From the NCBI GenBank assembly GCA_002633025.1, contig NMRB01000158.1, forward strand, positions 22,504-86,503: a stretch of DNA of 64,000 bases, read 5' to 3'. The position numbers and the translations under genes are program-made. This stretch comes from Notospermus geniculatus. Lineage: Eukaryota > Nemertea > Pilidiophora > Heteronemertea > Lineidae. Under the pieces are notes generated by a model that was not told the origin of the DNA, did not search any database, and saw only the letters and a list, made by a program, of their open reading frames with translations. Positions 34,405 through 47,487 of the stretch are shown here, in pieces. Position 1 is the stretch's first letter. Every line of letters starts with the position of its first letter.

Positions 34405-36485
34405 GTTTTGAGTCTCCTTTCCGATGCAACAATTCGGTTCTTAGGCTTTTAGTGCTTGTCCTTTCTCGCACTTCTAAACTAAGGAAGTTTTGAGGAGGAA
34501 GAGGGTGTGTGGTTGTCTTTCAAGTCCCATCCACTCAGGTCTGTTTCCACTCAACAACTTCAACTCTCCTGACTTGCTTCTGTCGTGACGGAGATTTGAC
34601 TTTGAACAGAGTCGGAAGCAAATCCTCAGATCCCAAAACCTTGTTGACGTTCCAAGCAACAGATAGACGACACCATAAAAACCTCCGTCAACCGTCCCAC
34701 CCAGTGTCCTCGTGTAAGATCATAATGTGGGTCATCATTAAGTATTCGATAGCACGAAAGTGCTTGGATTTAGGTTCTAGGTTTAATGATTTAAAACATA
34801 ATAATCAGATCCCAGCCTCGGGATAGTCCAAATCGGATTATTTTCGGGCATTGAAGAGGCTTAGTTTTTGATCTTCTGCTATGCCTACCGTGTTTACAGC
34901 TGCACCCAAAAGCGAAAATGATTTGGTTCAATATTTAAAATCGATCGAAACCTACACTCTGTAGCCTACGTCGGCCCTCATCATCTCATCTGCCTGTGAT
35001 CTCGCAGATTCTCGCGTTAAGGATCACATGGGGCCACGTGATCAACACATGCCCTTGGTAGTGTCGACCCTACATCCGTCTTTGGCTGCGATGATGAAGA
35101 AGGGTCTTGATAAATTCCTCCAACTTTGCTCGTCTTCCCCCAGATGAATGAAAATGAAAACCCTTTTACATAATATCACCAAATAACCGTTTGCATTGCT
35201 TGACCTACATTCATTTCTTCTCCACCAGGTGGCGTGGTCGTCAAGCTTGTGACCCTCACCAGAGGAACCCATCACGTGGGTATTCAGGCTTCGTAGAAGA
35301 GGTCGGGGCATGCTACATCACGTTAGAGAGAAGACTGCCAAAGGTAAGATCTTTTACTATCATTTATTGACCCTTAAACCTCCGATATCTTGAGTGGCAT
35401 TGCTAGGGGGATGGAGGTGGGGATGGCAGTGGTGGGTGGGTGGATGGGGGTTGGTGGGATGTGGTCATTTACTTCCAGATAGTTGTCAGTGATTTCTGGA
35501 AGATCAGCCAAGAGCAAAACGCGACAGATGAGATACGACATACCGTAGTATACATGGATTTATTTCATGATTCACATTGCCATACACCGAGACCATCATT
35601 CTACACAGATCTACAATTACACTTGCATTCCCAATTTATACAGATATATTGCATCACCAAAATATGTCCAACAGCCTGCCTTGTGTTTTGATAAAGTTAA
35701 ATTCAGAAAAAACACTGTGCTTGAAAAAGAAAACTCGAGAGATCAAAGAAATTTCACGGGTAGAACTCGTTTTAATGTTTCCCTCCTTGTCCTCGAGTTA
35801 CTTAGTGCCACTGTGCATCTCAGTGCCGAAATACACATTCCAGATTCGACTGGGAAGGTCACCAGATGTATAATACCGGTACCGCACCAGTCACCCCACC
35901 CACGTAGTGATCGCGCTCTATGTTGCTTAACTTCTAGCGCTGAGGCCAACGCGCTAACCACTAGGCCATAAAGGAAACTCTCCATGGCTGGCGGGTTAAG
36001 CCGTGCCATTTTGCAGCTGCAAGGGGTTCAATGCAGCCTCCATGTGACTATATGAGAAACTGCATAACTTTTAAACCGGATATGTGGCGTTGGGAGCAGT
36101 AGTACTGAAGACGTTAAAGACGTCCTGTCGCAGTACGACAGGGACGAGACGTCGAAAAGAAGGCACAACCGCTGACAGCGCCCCTCAGTAGCCGTAGGTC
36201 AACACTATCATCAACTGACACAACCTGTCTGCCTTACAACTGCTCGAGGCACAGAGGAGGTTATGTTGAAAATATATGACAAGGTCATCTTGCAAACTGT
36301 CCAAGGTCCGCCAATCAGGTAGCCAGCACACCGTGTCGTTCTCAGATGCACTCCTTCGTGTAAGACGTCACTCAAACGATGGTTCACCCTGTTATCACAG
36401 CATAACTATCTAAACTGCACATTGCAACAAAGAATCACCAATATTTGTACATAAGTTGGCGTTGTTGTCATTCAATAAACCCGTA
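34405..36485. other. Between the two FTP genes
   Basis: This is the upstream region of the secreted FTP gene and the downstream region of the membrane FTP gene. I see no further exon. It contains a G-rich stretch (35405-35462: repeated GGTGG, GGGTGG and GGGGG words that could form quadruplexes), a SINE-like remnant (35885-35974) and a short hairpin at about 36111-36153. No strong TATA box is visible upstream of 34404. Confidence 0.5.
35885..35974 (-). repeat. Composite tRNA-like / 5S-like SINE remnant
   Basis: On the minus strand TGGCCTAGTGGTTAGCGCG is a clear tRNA A-box region. It is followed not by a tRNA B box but by GAAGTTAAGCAACATAGAGC and ACTACGTGGGTGGGGTGAC, which resemble the 5S rRNA words AGTTAAGCAACG and GTACTTGGATGGGTGAC. 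This suggests a SINE whose head fuses a tRNA-like and a 5S-like promoter. The 5S similarity is from memory of the consensus and needs alignment. Confidence 0.5.
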
Positions 36486-39400
36486 TTATGGAGGTCCGGT
36501 TGCGCCATCCTGCCCTGGCACGATTGTTTTAACGGAGGACACGGACCGCGGCCGGTCGTCTACACTTTCCACAATTGATTGCTGATCACCGCCAGTGTTT
36601 GGCTTTACATTTATGGTCCGAGCCTTCGTTGCGAACGGCCCAAGTTGCTTCTTCTTCATGATTCCAACTGCAGCCCCAGCGCCACCACCGATGACCAAGA
36701 CACCACAGACGGCTCCGATGATAGCTCCGAGACTGCCACCAGATTCTGAAATGAAAGAGGATTTAGTGTAAGAGGAATTGAGCGGACACAGCAGAGAATA
36801 CGAAAACGAAGAGGAACTCTTTGCTTTGTCCCAACAGCTGTAGCACCAGGACTTGAAGTCTCTACTTGGATGCATTAACGAGCATGGTGGCCCTAGACCT
36901 ACAGCTGGTTTGGTAGGAAGCATACCTGGTTCTGGTGGTGGTTGTGTTCCCTCTGGTTTGGGCGTCGGTGGTGGTGGTGGCGGGGTTGTCGTTGGTGGAG
37001 GTGTTGGCATCCCAGTGGCCTGACCCGGTGGGACTGGAATCTTGGTCGCGTAGACCCTCAAGTCGCACAATGCGAGGGGGTTCTTAAGAGCGTTCGTCTT
37101 GGCTATGACGAGGAAACGACCGGAGACGTTGGCGGCACAGTTCATCTGTCTGTCTTCACCTACCATCAGTGTGTACGTCTGCTTAAGGCAAGTCTGGTAC
37201 TTTGCTGGACTGGAACGAGACTTGGTCTGGAACAGAGAAATTCAAAATATGCTTCACTTCTGTGCTGTAGGCCTTCGTCGAAGGTCATTTCTCCACGTTT
37301 TGGGCCAAGACAACGTCCAACGACCACTGATGCTTGCTGCGCACTTTCTGTAGAGTCTCCACATTAGAGCGTCGAGGTCCAACAATGGCAACGGCGAATA
37401 GCCAGAAATGTTCACTCTCATTCTCTCAGAACAACATTTTGGGACAGCTTGTTTATACCTACCGTCCCTGAATAGGACCCTGGGTAGATGTCATTCATGT
37501 CTTCAGAGTAGAAATCGCCAAAGGTAAGGACGTGAAGGTCAGCTTTGATCTTCGTTCCTGAAAACAGAAAACATCAAACGTGGATGATAAGAGATTGCTG
37601 CAAGGGATCTTTGCATGGAAGTTGATGGGGTGATTGGTTGTTACGGTTGCAGCCGAAAACTACGAATCGCAGTTCACTCTGTAATGGGACAAATGCCCCA
37701 AGCTGCAGATTCGAACCAACGACTTACCGTAAGTGCCACCTTTGGTTGTATACACGATACTATGCACGATCCAGAAGACAAACAGATCCACCGAGTACCA
37801 TTCAACCTTTTGGTTTCCTGTGGTGAAGCCGCAATGATAGGGGGATGATACCTTGGTGCTCATGTAGATGCTGGCCCAGGGGTGAAACGCGTCCACTGGA
37901 AAAAAATGCAGTTTCCCTCAGCTGAATCATATTAGGTCTTTGTCCTTTCTCACACTGGGTGAATTCCCTGTTCGTTCCCGTACCTCCCAGAGGTTGGAAC
38001 AGGCACCTTGCCTAATCCTAGAATTTGACTCGTCCCTTGGATCTTGTTGGGGCAGTAAGCCTCTGAAGTGTCTGGTGATTGCTTGGTGATAGGTCCCAAT
38101 ATAGCCAAGGCTGATGGCTCATACTGGCAATGAACTTACCCCGTGTTTCTACGAAGCCCTTCCCATAAATCTGCAGCTCACACAGAGAGATGGGGTCATC
38201 GATGGCATTGAACTTCATCAACACCACATGGCGTCCAGTCACGTACGGCTTGCAGCCATACTGCTTGTCCTCGCCGGGTTGCTGGTGCTTGTTGACCTCG
38301 GTGCAAAGGAAGTAGGACTGGTCAACGTATGATTTTGGGTCGAATTCTGCGTATACCAGGACTTTAGTGTCAGCAAGGCTTCGGTCTGTGAACGAAAATC
38401 AGATTTGTAGGTAGAGGTCTCTGCTCCACTATTCCCTTGTCCTTGATCCTCAAAGGAAAGAGAACTGGTGGTTCGACATGCTCAAAACCGGACATTATGG
38501 ACTTGATAAGAAAGTTGTCTACTTCATGAGAGACAGGATCACCACTTTCTTTTTGGGATAGTGAGGTTCGGATTGTAGTTACCCTGCACGTCAGCTAAGG
38601 CCTCACAGATACAGAACCCTCGCCAACTATCTTATAGACCGTCACAAACACAGGCCTATTGTACAAACACACATCCTGCTGATACGTACTGAAGCGGCCC
38701 TTACTGTTCAACAGTACCACCTTCTCAATGGTATAGTTCCCTGCCAAGTCAACAGAGACCCACTCCCTCTGCAGGACACCAGCCGTGTTGGAGCAGTGGG
38801 CAGTGGCCGTCAAGGACATGCCATCGGCTGCTTTACTGTAGGTTAGAGTAGTGGAGAGTTCGTTACTCTGGACGGAGGCCTTGTAGGCAGCGAGATTCTC
38901 TGAAAGAGACGATGAAGTTGGTTATTGTACCTTTCCGTCNNNNNNNNNNNNNNNNNNNNNNNNNNNNNNNNNNNNNNNNNNNNNNNNNNNNNNNNNNNNN
39001 NNNNNNNNNNNNNNNNNNNNNNNNNNNNNNNNNNNNNNNNNNNNNNNNNNNNNNNNNNNNNNNNNNNNNNNNNNNNNNNNNNNNNNNNNNNNNNNNNNNN
39101 NNNNNNNNNNNNNNNNNNNNNNNNNNNNNNNNNNNNNNNNNNNNNNNNNNNNACGGGAACACAGAATATCTTGTGTACTTGGACCTTTCTCTTTGTACAT
39201 TCCACACGTATTGTAGACCTTTGTCAGGGGTTTTGTGGCATCGAAGTCGGTCTTCTTCTTGAGGACGTTGATTTCCAAGGATAATTTCTTCCCTGAAAGC
39301 ATTTCTGCTGAAAGGAAGGTCAGTGTTTCAACTTACAGAGCGTGTCCTAAGCACGTTCTTCTGGTTGTCCTGTCACCTCTCCCAGGCAAAACGGACCCAG

Positions 39401-42400
39401 CAGCTGATAATGAGCCCACGCACAGACTGGTGTTACTCCAAGGATGTTACTCTCTCAGTTGCCCTCCACAACATGTCATACTCACTCGTTGCGTCATCTG
39501 GCTGTGTGACGATCACCCTCCTCACGTCATACTCATCCACAAGGTCAACATACCACCACTCAGCGCCCGCCTTCATACCATTAATGGCGGCTACGTTGCT
39601 GAGGCAACTCCTACTTCCGTCATGCGTGTAGCGGAGGTCCCACGCGGATTGGTAACCACTAGCGCTGATGCCTTTCCTACCTATGGCCAGGTTGTCTGCA
39701 ATATGACATCAGAATTACGATGAACAGCAAACGTTGTTGAACTCCAGAGCTGAGGGATGCTGGTAACTCACTCACAACGACCACAACAAATGGAAGTGGC
39801 GCTTCCTAAACGACCTGTAGTCAGAAGTTCAAACTACGAGTATCCTTGACTTTTGCAGGTCTGTCAACATTCTTAATCGACCATACGGTCTTCTTCCACG
39901 AGTAGTAATATGGTGCGTCATTAGGAGGCTACGATGGAAAGTTACTTGTCGTTGTTTCAAGCAAATTTTGAATTCTTACCGAACATGTAGAAGCCATAGA
40001 CCCCAATCTCACAGATCGTCAGAGAGATTGCTGCCGAACTCTGAACAACCACGTGGCGTCCCACGCTCTCCTGAGTGCAGTAGAACGTGTTGGCAACTCT
40101 GTAATCTCCGGCAGCGAGGGAAGGTTGTTTTTTGTGGGTATAACATGTGGTGAACTTTGTTGGGTCGATTGGAGATTTGAAGGTGGCGCCAACAAGGATT
40201 TTGAAATCATTCTTTACAAGGCAGGAAGCTGGAAAAATGAACAACGCACGGGTGAAACGGAGTACATGTACTTGGATTTGCCGTCAAGCCCAACCTTGTC
40301 CCACAGCCATATCAGGCGAACGAAGAATCACATGACCTAGAGAAGGATTGAACCAAGGCGTGGAATTCTGGGGGCCCCCCCTCGAGGAACAACTAACGAT
40401 GTTCGATCGACTGACTGTGCCTTACTTTTGCATTCCTTAAGGTTTGTCTGTATGGTGACAGAGCTGACATTGTATGATGCACCAAGATCAACCTGGAACC
40501 ACGAGTTCGCTACAGCTGTTGTTGCTGCGCATGACCGGAACTTCAGCTCCCAGGCCCACTTTCCGTCTACCGCTAGGTGGCTCTTGTAATCAGAGAGAGT
40601 GGCACTTTGGGATGTTGTTTTACCATGAGCGAGGTTGGCTGCAATTGTGAGCAAAGAATATGAGCTCGGGTGGCAAGATGTACTGTACATTTTCGATGTG
40701 ACTACGATTGCTTCTTGAGGTGGCGCCACGATGTACCCTGAAACAGATAATTCACTTTCTCTTACCGATATATCTTGACCCATATACTCCAACTTGACAA
40801 AAGTGTAGTTTTTCTTTGATGGTTTTGGCCAGTATGACATAACGTCCATACACCCTGGCTGCACAGTGGATCAACTGTCCATGGTTCCTTGCTATCCCCG
40901 TCTTCTGTTCGTGGCATTGCATGTGGTTGCTCTTCATGATGTCAGCGGTGTTCAGGTTGGTGGAGGCGAGGATTTTGAAGTTTTTGAGGAATTTATCTGG
41001 AAAAAAATGTCGAAGATTCGCTGGTGCCTGGAAACAGCGAGTTGTTTACCTAAACGATGACAGTTGTGTTTCTTGCCTCCATAGTGGATGGGGTGGTGCT
41101 GATCCCTTGTTTACTAAGGCAGCAGGACACATTTCTAGGCCTTCAGTGCGTTTGAAAAAGAAATTTTTATACTGCGGGTGGGGCAGCTGGCCTTTCTAGG
41201 CTTATTATCGGCTGTGGTCCTTTCGGGAAACTTTGGACATGGATGGTCGAGAAAGAGTAAAAAGTTATCTCGTCGCTTACAATTCGTTGCGTCATCCGAA
41301 TTCCAAACACTAATGGCGGTAATTGTATAGAGGGCGCCAAGGTCGACTGCCCACCAGTCGTTGTTTGAAGTCCCGGATGTTATGGGACACGTCTTGTGGA
41401 GGTTTCCGTCCACGCCATATTTCGAATCTTGGGAGTTTCCGATCATGAAAGTTGGCCTACAAGATGCCAGGTTATCTGAAAGTCAAGATGGCAATATTTC
41501 AGCCAATCATGGCACCTGTTACATTTCGGGGTTGGCCAATTGGTTCTCGGTCCTATGGAGACATGGCTGGCTGTTCACTCGGTGTAAGAAAACTGTTGAT
41601 TATTTCCATGCATTTCTGCAGTTTTCAAACGAATCCCATCAACGTTTATACTGAGGGTAGTTGGGGAGGAACATCCTAGCCTGGATCGACCAACTTTACC
41701 TCGCTCACTGTAAATGACGTCATAACCAATGACTGCAATCTCGCAGACGATTGGTGGATTATAGGCAGCCTGCTCCTTCATCAGGTAAACATATCGGCCA
41801 ACGATCTCCCGCGGACACAGGGCTGTTAGGATCTTAGTCCCTGCTGGGAGCTTCTTCACCGCGGTGCAGATTCGGCCGGGGTCCTCCTTCTCTGGTCTCG
41901 AGGGGTTGTTGCTGACGATGAGTTTGTATGTAGAGAGTCTTTTGGCTGAAAGGGACAAAGATAGTTGATGTTAGTGAAGTTAAAACAAGCTGCCCGATTG
42001 CCGTCTAGTTCTGCCTGTCCGTCTCGCCATGCTTGGTGGCCACAATTTGGACTGCCAAACATTGCTTCTCACATATCATACACAGGTCTATGATTTGGTT
42101 GACAAATCACAGGCTCAATCTTGGGTTCCCATAATCCATCTTGACCATCACAGATTCGAGATGTCTCACACGCTGCTCCGCCAAGGTGCAGGATAGACGT
42201 AAGTTGGGTTGGCTTGGAACAACTCACCATCAGCTGCTGTTGATGGCACTGTCAGGGTGACCGCCACGACCCCTCGAGGTCTTTCCAGGTCCACCTGTAT
42301 CCACTGGATCGGTGTAGCATCCTTCAAATCTTTTGCCGTACACTTAGCCTGGTTTGGGTAGCCATCTGTAACTACGGAGGCTGGGACGTGTGTGTGATGG

Positions 42401-44094
42401 ATGGCCTTCCTTCCCAAAGCAACGTTCCCTGAATATGAAAGTATCACCATCAGAGTGAAGGTAGATCTGTACGGAACTGACTCTTCGTTTGGTTCGTTAT
42501 GAAATCCACTCCTCTTTGTGAATCAAGGAAAAGACTGATGTATATATACTTAATATCTATTGTGGAATGGGTTCTGGTCGTCTTGGTGCCCTATCTGTGT
42601 GTTACATACTTACAAAATGCATTCGGCTCGTACGCCTCCAGCTCACAGATCTGGAGATACTCTGACGCAGTGTTCTTAGTCTTCTCCACAACGATAAACT
42701 GTCCAATACATAATTCTTGACACTTCCGTCGTATCACTATCTCCGGGCCGAGGGCGGAGACTTGGGTGGTACAGGTACTGAAGACATTCTTTGCCCAGTT
42801 TGTGGAGTCAAATGTCACAGCACACATCACTTTGAAGTTGGCGGAGTGCGTGGCTGAAGAGAGGAGATCAGATTTGGCAAAAGGTGCTCTTTTTCTTGAA
42901 TGTCTTTTTTGTCTGGAGTCAAATTCTAGTTGAAACGGTTGTCATGCTTTATGTAGGGGATCGATCGACGTCCAGTTCGACTGCCATCTTCTCGTGTCGT
43001 CAGTGAGGGCTGTGCTCAACGACCGTCCAGAACAACCTCTTCGATCCGTGTCCCACTTGCAAACCAGATCACTGGACATTGGCCATCGATTTATCTGGCA
43101 TTTCCGCCATTGGCGTTCGACCTGTCACCCCTACTGGTTGGCCGAGATCTAATTTGACTCTCTGCCTCTTTATCTCAACTTTACAGACTCTAAAATCTGA
43201 TTAGCCTAAGGGCTGATTCATACTCGCTTGCGGACCGTCAAGCGCATGAAACTGATCGCAGGTTTCCACGACGTGAATGTGCACACGCAGTGAAATTGAT
43301 CATAGTCGGCGCAAAATCCGGACGGAGTATGAATCAGCCTTAAAACGATTCGACGCAACTTACGGTCCTCCTTCCTCGTGGCGAGGACTATCTGATCAAT
43401 CTGCTTCACAGCCTTCAGGTCAATCGACAACCACGTCCTCGTCGATTTCTTGTTCACGATGGCACATTTCTTGTTTGCTGTTACACCGTCTCTGCTCCCA
43501 TCCACGGCCTTGGCGGAGGCACTGTCGGTGTTGAGGTCCCCAGAACTCTTGGTGGTCATCCCGTAGACAACATTGTCAACTGTGAAGGCAAGGAAAAAAT
43601 GAACCATGAACTTTATGGTTCAACCATAAAAGTTCATAGTTTTACTATGAACTTCATAGTTTTACTATGAACTTCACGGTTATTTGGCCGCAGTTCATGG
43701 TTCAACCATAAAGTTCATGGTTCATTTTTTGCTGGGAGGCAAGGAGGGGTTAGTTCTAGGGGCTACTTTAGCGCAAGCTGAAAGGGGCTATCCTCTTCCC
43801 ACTTGGCCGAAAGGTCAATCTGCGAAACTGGGAGGGTGGGGGCGCGGCCGAATCTGACTGATTCAAAGAGATTCTCTTTAGCCCGCTTGGCCGAAAGGAC
43901 AGTTGGCCAAGCAGGTTGATGTTGTGCTTAGACACCCTTGTGGTGGACTGTCGTGGGACGTCAGTGGGTCCCTCCGTAAACTTTTTGCTTGTCGTTTTTG
44001 AAGTTACTCACAGATACATACCTCGTAAGAATCCCTCCACGGAGTTCATCCACACCGCAAAACAGAGTATCCAGGTGAGGCAGGCGTTCAGCAT
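36486..44094 (-). CDS. Membrane-anchored FTP (F-lectin-like) protein, about seven modules
   Basis: Exons from splice sites, 5' to 3': 44022-44094 (signal peptide MLNACLTWILCFAVWMNSVEG); 43364-43579 N; 42614-42853 C; 42228-42428 N; 41709-41945 C; 41281-41475 N; 40766-40996 C; 40426-40638 N; 39980-40228 C; 39486-39695 N; 39292 to gap, C (incomplete); 38690-38899 N; 38140-38385 C; 37728-37895 N; 37463-37557 plus 36926-37226 C; 36486-36745 tail. N exons carry NLAxGK, a DG pair, Cys and WWxVDL; C exons carry a Cys, GRYVxI and ICELxVYG. Introns are phase 1 except the phase-0 one splitting the last C-half. The end has a Pro/Thr linker (PTPPPTTTPPPP), a TM segment (IIGAVCGVLVIGGGAGAAVGI), stop-transfer KKK and a 60-residue cytoplasmic tail. 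The visible codons sum to about 1114 residues. It is probably a cell-surface glycan- or pattern-binding protein. No N exon shows the complete fucose-binding motif. Confidence 0.82.
38940..39152. other. Assembly gap (213 N) inside an FTP exon
   Basis: The gap removes the GRYV-containing second half of the C-half exon that begins at 39292, and the intron before the exon at 38690-38899. The open frame entering the gap (LTKVYNTCGMYKEKG) is intact. Confidence 0.95.
43206..43343. repeat. MITE present only in copy 1
   Basis: AGGGCTGATTCATACTCG and GAGTATGAATCAGCCTT are terminal inverted repeats over about 138 bp. Copy 2 has the uninterrupted site TTAGCCCAAAACGATTCG at about 52081, so this is a precise presence/absence difference. 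It sits in the intron 20 bases from the donor of exon 43364-43579. Confidence 0.9.
43587..43740. repeat. ATGAACC hairpin insertion present only in copy 1
   Basis: AAAAATGAACCATGAACTTT and AAAGTTCATGGTTCATTTTT are inverted ends, with further ACTATGAACTTCATAG repeats inside. AGGCAAGGA is found on both sides and only once in copy 2 (about 52335), so it is a probable 8-9 bp target duplication. Confidence 0.88.
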
Positions 44095-46394
44095 GTTGTT
44101 GGAAAATTATCAAATGTATCACTTAAAAAAACTAATCACAACTCCTTCCTAAAGAATGGAGAAAGGGTTTCGTCATAAACTGCTTCTTAATTTCAGCTTT
44201 CTTGGAATAATTTTGGAGATAGTTTTGCAAACAACACTTCTGTCATGACATTTCTTCGTCAACCAATGTCTATTTCCAACCTTCCATCATGTTCTTAAGA
44301 CTTTCTCCTGCAGAAATTATACTCCCAATTACGAAATCACTTCATCCTGGTATCATCCTTGAAAGATTTTATCTCTGGGTCATATCGAAATTTACCCAAA
44401 CGAGCAATGCACGACGTAACAGGCAAGAGAAAAAAGTCTGATATTTTGGTCTCTAGTTTCCTTTGCTTTGGTCCCCGGGTTGGCATTGATGCCGCGGGGA
44501 CAAATGGCCAATATTCGCCCAATTAGAAAAAAGTTTAATCCATAAATCAGAAGCAAGATTGGTAGGACTATTTTATAACGTTCTCTACACTGTCTTTGTA
44601 CCAGAATGGTCCACCTTCTTGAGTTGAGATTGAAACCTTGGCACTGAACTGTGTTGGTCTCTTCTTAGGAACTACTTATTAAACTTTTTGGATTATACAT
44701 GTGTAGCATTGTCTGTAAAATTCGTATCCATCTCCGCATAAACAAACCTAATCTCGGCTTACAAACTGAAGATTTTTTCTTTGTGCGTGTCATTCGCCCA
44801 TAGAAACCTCACGTAGCGAGAAGCATTTATGCAAACAGATTCTAAGAGGTTTAAAAAGAAGAATGAAACTTGGCCTAAAATACCTATCCGGTGAGATGAA
44901 CACCCTGGGGTTGTCTGAGGCCGACCTTTTACTCATTCGGGACATAGGTGTGGTTTCACGTCTTCACAAATTTAAAGAAAGTCTTTCGTTACGTCATTCG
45001 AAAAAAGATTTGCCACGCATTGTCTCCAAACGCGTCATCCATTGGTCTAAATATGTCACGTTCCCTGTCACGTGACTTTCAATGACCTTGCTCTTTCTCG
45101 TCAAGACTTGACTGAAGTTTGACGCAAACTCCGCAACGAGGCTGTGTGTGTCAAAAGCCCGTTAAACCTTCTGAGTAATGGCCAATGTCGCTCTGATATG
45201 TATTGACGACATCCTTCCATAATCTATAGCACAGATTTAATCTAGTCCTAAGTATTTTCATCCTTGCTTGGAGCTAGTGAGATCTTGGAGATTGGGACAT
45301 TTAGGGATATATCGTGGCCTACTCCGTTTAATAAATCACGCACGTCTATCACAGCTCATGAATATTAATGTTGATTAGATATCAATCTTGTGATATGATA
45401 TCTTTGTCCTACTTTTTTATGTCATTTTTTAACACTCCAAAATAAAATTATTCAGTGAGTGCAATATGATCATTAGCTCACATTAGACATTCTCAGTGTT
45501 CCAGTTTCTAGTTCTACCGTAAGGTGGCGCTTGTGTTGTTTTACGGAAGAGCTGACGAAATATAGCGAGGTTCAAACTGCAATTTCATAACATACTAGTA
45601 GACACAAAAACCATCGTCATACAACGTTTCTTATGCTTTATTTGATAAAATCAAAATCCAGTCTAACAAAAAAACAATGGCAAGCTTATTTATCATACAA
45701 GAAGTTGATAAAATGGCAGACACAATACATTTGGCGTAAAAATTAAATGATTCAACTTCCAGTCCGTAAGCCCCTTGTTGGCACTTGTTAGTCCGTCGCC
45801 ATGAATTCAGCTCCGAGCGCGATCCTAGCAATACTGGCATTTCCGGTTAAAAGCGCCACCTGGCGGTTGCCAAATAATAAGACTTATTCTGTTGTAAACC
45901 TGCAAACTACCGCCACTAGGATGCGCTGTAGGCGCCGGTACACATGTATTACTTGTTTTTAATACAACCGCTCGCTGCGCCGCCCTGTCGGGATAAAAAG
46001 TCAAGCGGGTTCATCATTGTTGGAAGGACGGATCGGATGTTTTCATGTGAGATGACAGAAGTATGGACCCCTGCTGAGGTGTGTACTTCGACCTCCTTAA
46101 CTTCGGTATGAAACGAGGCGGGGCGCCACTGTTGATAGCGGCCGTCAAAACTAACAACGCTTGTATTATTCGTCATATTCTGTTACTAGTCTATTACGAT
46201 TACTAAGAACATTTTACTTGCTATAGATGTGTAGGCACTAAACCAGACTTGTTTAGTGGCCCATACACTATCTCCCCCTAACAAATAGATTGACACTAAA
46301 TATGCTGAAAAATGTTTAACTTGATCTTGATGCGACGGTTTAGTCAATTCAAATTCATATTCGAAATTACGATTCCTGTGATGCTATTTTCTTG
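44095..46394. other. Region between FTP start and NHL stop, copy 1
   Basis: This holds the presumed promoter and 5' UTR of the membrane FTP gene. The stretch 44286-45078 shows no difference from copy 2 (52880-53672 or thereabouts), unlike its flanks. A plus-strand 70-codon frame at 44863 is present in both copies but matches nothing I know. Near 45895-46022 lies a repeat (ends AACCTGCAAACTACCGCC and CCGCCCTGTCGGGATAAAA) that recurs at 62778. Confidence 0.5.
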
Positions 46395-47487
46395 CTATGA
46401 TGACGAGTTTCCGTTTCCGCTGTTTGAGCTTGCAGACATCACAGATAGAGGGAGCAGGTGTAGCGATCTATAATCCGCCATGTTGTAGGTGAATACAAGC
46501 ACCTCGTGGGCCTGTCCGACATTGGATTGGGTCAAGATAAGATACCCGGATGGTGAGAAAGCTACACACTTTGGCGAATTTAGGCCTTCTCTAGGTAATA
46601 TTGTCTCCCAAAGTCGGCCATTTTTGGCGAGAATATAAACAGTGTTGTTGCCTACAATGATGATGTTGCTGTCCTCATCCAAACACAGTCCTTGTAACGA
46701 GATGAAGTGTTCCTCATGAAGTTTAAAATCCAGCATGGAAAATGTCTGAATTGGCTGTCCATCAAACGTAAAGAACTTGACACACGTGTTCCCGTTATCA
46801 GAAATTATAATTTGTTTGTCTTTATCAGTAGCAACGTAATATGGATGATCAAATTCAAGCGGGCCATCGCCGTAAGAACCAAACTGGGTATAGACGCCCC
46901 CTTCTGGGTTTAAAACAGTAATATTATGTTTACAAATATCAGTAATGACGTACCATCCGTCTGACGTCACAGATAACCCGTATGGAAAGTCAAACACTCC
47001 GTCGTCACCATGTTCGCGCACAAACTCGCCTTCTTGACTGAAGATTTTCAATCTCGCGTTAACTGTGTCCGTGATTGCGATATTCTCGTCTGGCGTCATG
47101 GCAACGCTCATTGGATAATTTAGTTTGTCTTGATCTGGTCCTTTTTGACCGAATTTCAATTTGAATAAACCGTCACCCGTGAAGATCTGTATCCGATGAT
47201 TTTCGGTGTCGGCCACGATGATGTCACCTGCAAGAAAATAAATGAAAAAATATTGAGATCAACAGTAACAAGGCTGGACTGTGTTCGGCCACACACCATA
47301 CGCCTATTTTCTCACCTGTTTTTGTGACCGTGACCCCACACACCATGTTAAACTGCCCTTTCGCCGGGCCCTTCTTCCCGAATTTCCTGACCAGCTTCCT
47401 CGGGCCTCCAGGGACACGGGGCTGGACGCTGTCGGCACCAATCAGACGACGAAGTAGGAACATGGCGTCGGTTTCCATCACGTCCAT
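46395..47487 (-). CDS. NHL-repeat beta-propeller protein, copy 1
   Basis: Two exons: 47316-47487 (start ATG in strong context AAGATGG, 11 bases after an acceptor at 47499) and 46395-47227. Together they are 1005 bases, in frame, predicting 334 residues. Exon 1 encodes GKKGPAKGQFNMVCGVTVTK; exon 2 opens GDIIVADTENHRIQIF, the classic NHL motif, and continues with ITDTVNARLKIF, VITDICKHNITVL, IISDNGNTCVKFF and later weaker blades, about six in all. NHL propellers bind protein or RNA, as at the C-terminus of TRIM2/3/71-type ubiquitin ligases. I see no RING, B-box or coiled-coil exon upstream, so it is either an NHL-only protein or lacks 5' exons lying elsewhere. There is no signal peptide, so it is probably intracellular. 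Confidence 0.85.

Noticed and set aside
44863-45075. 70-codon plus-strand frame identical in both copies
   Set aside because: It sits in the tract that is identical at DNA level, so protein identity is not evidence of coding; no motif.
45949-46176. Minus-strand 75-codon frame conserved in both 8.5-kb copies (also 54720-54947)
   Set aside because: It lies after the NHL stop and overlaps the dispersed repeat at 45897; conservation between the copies reflects the duplication, not coding constraint.
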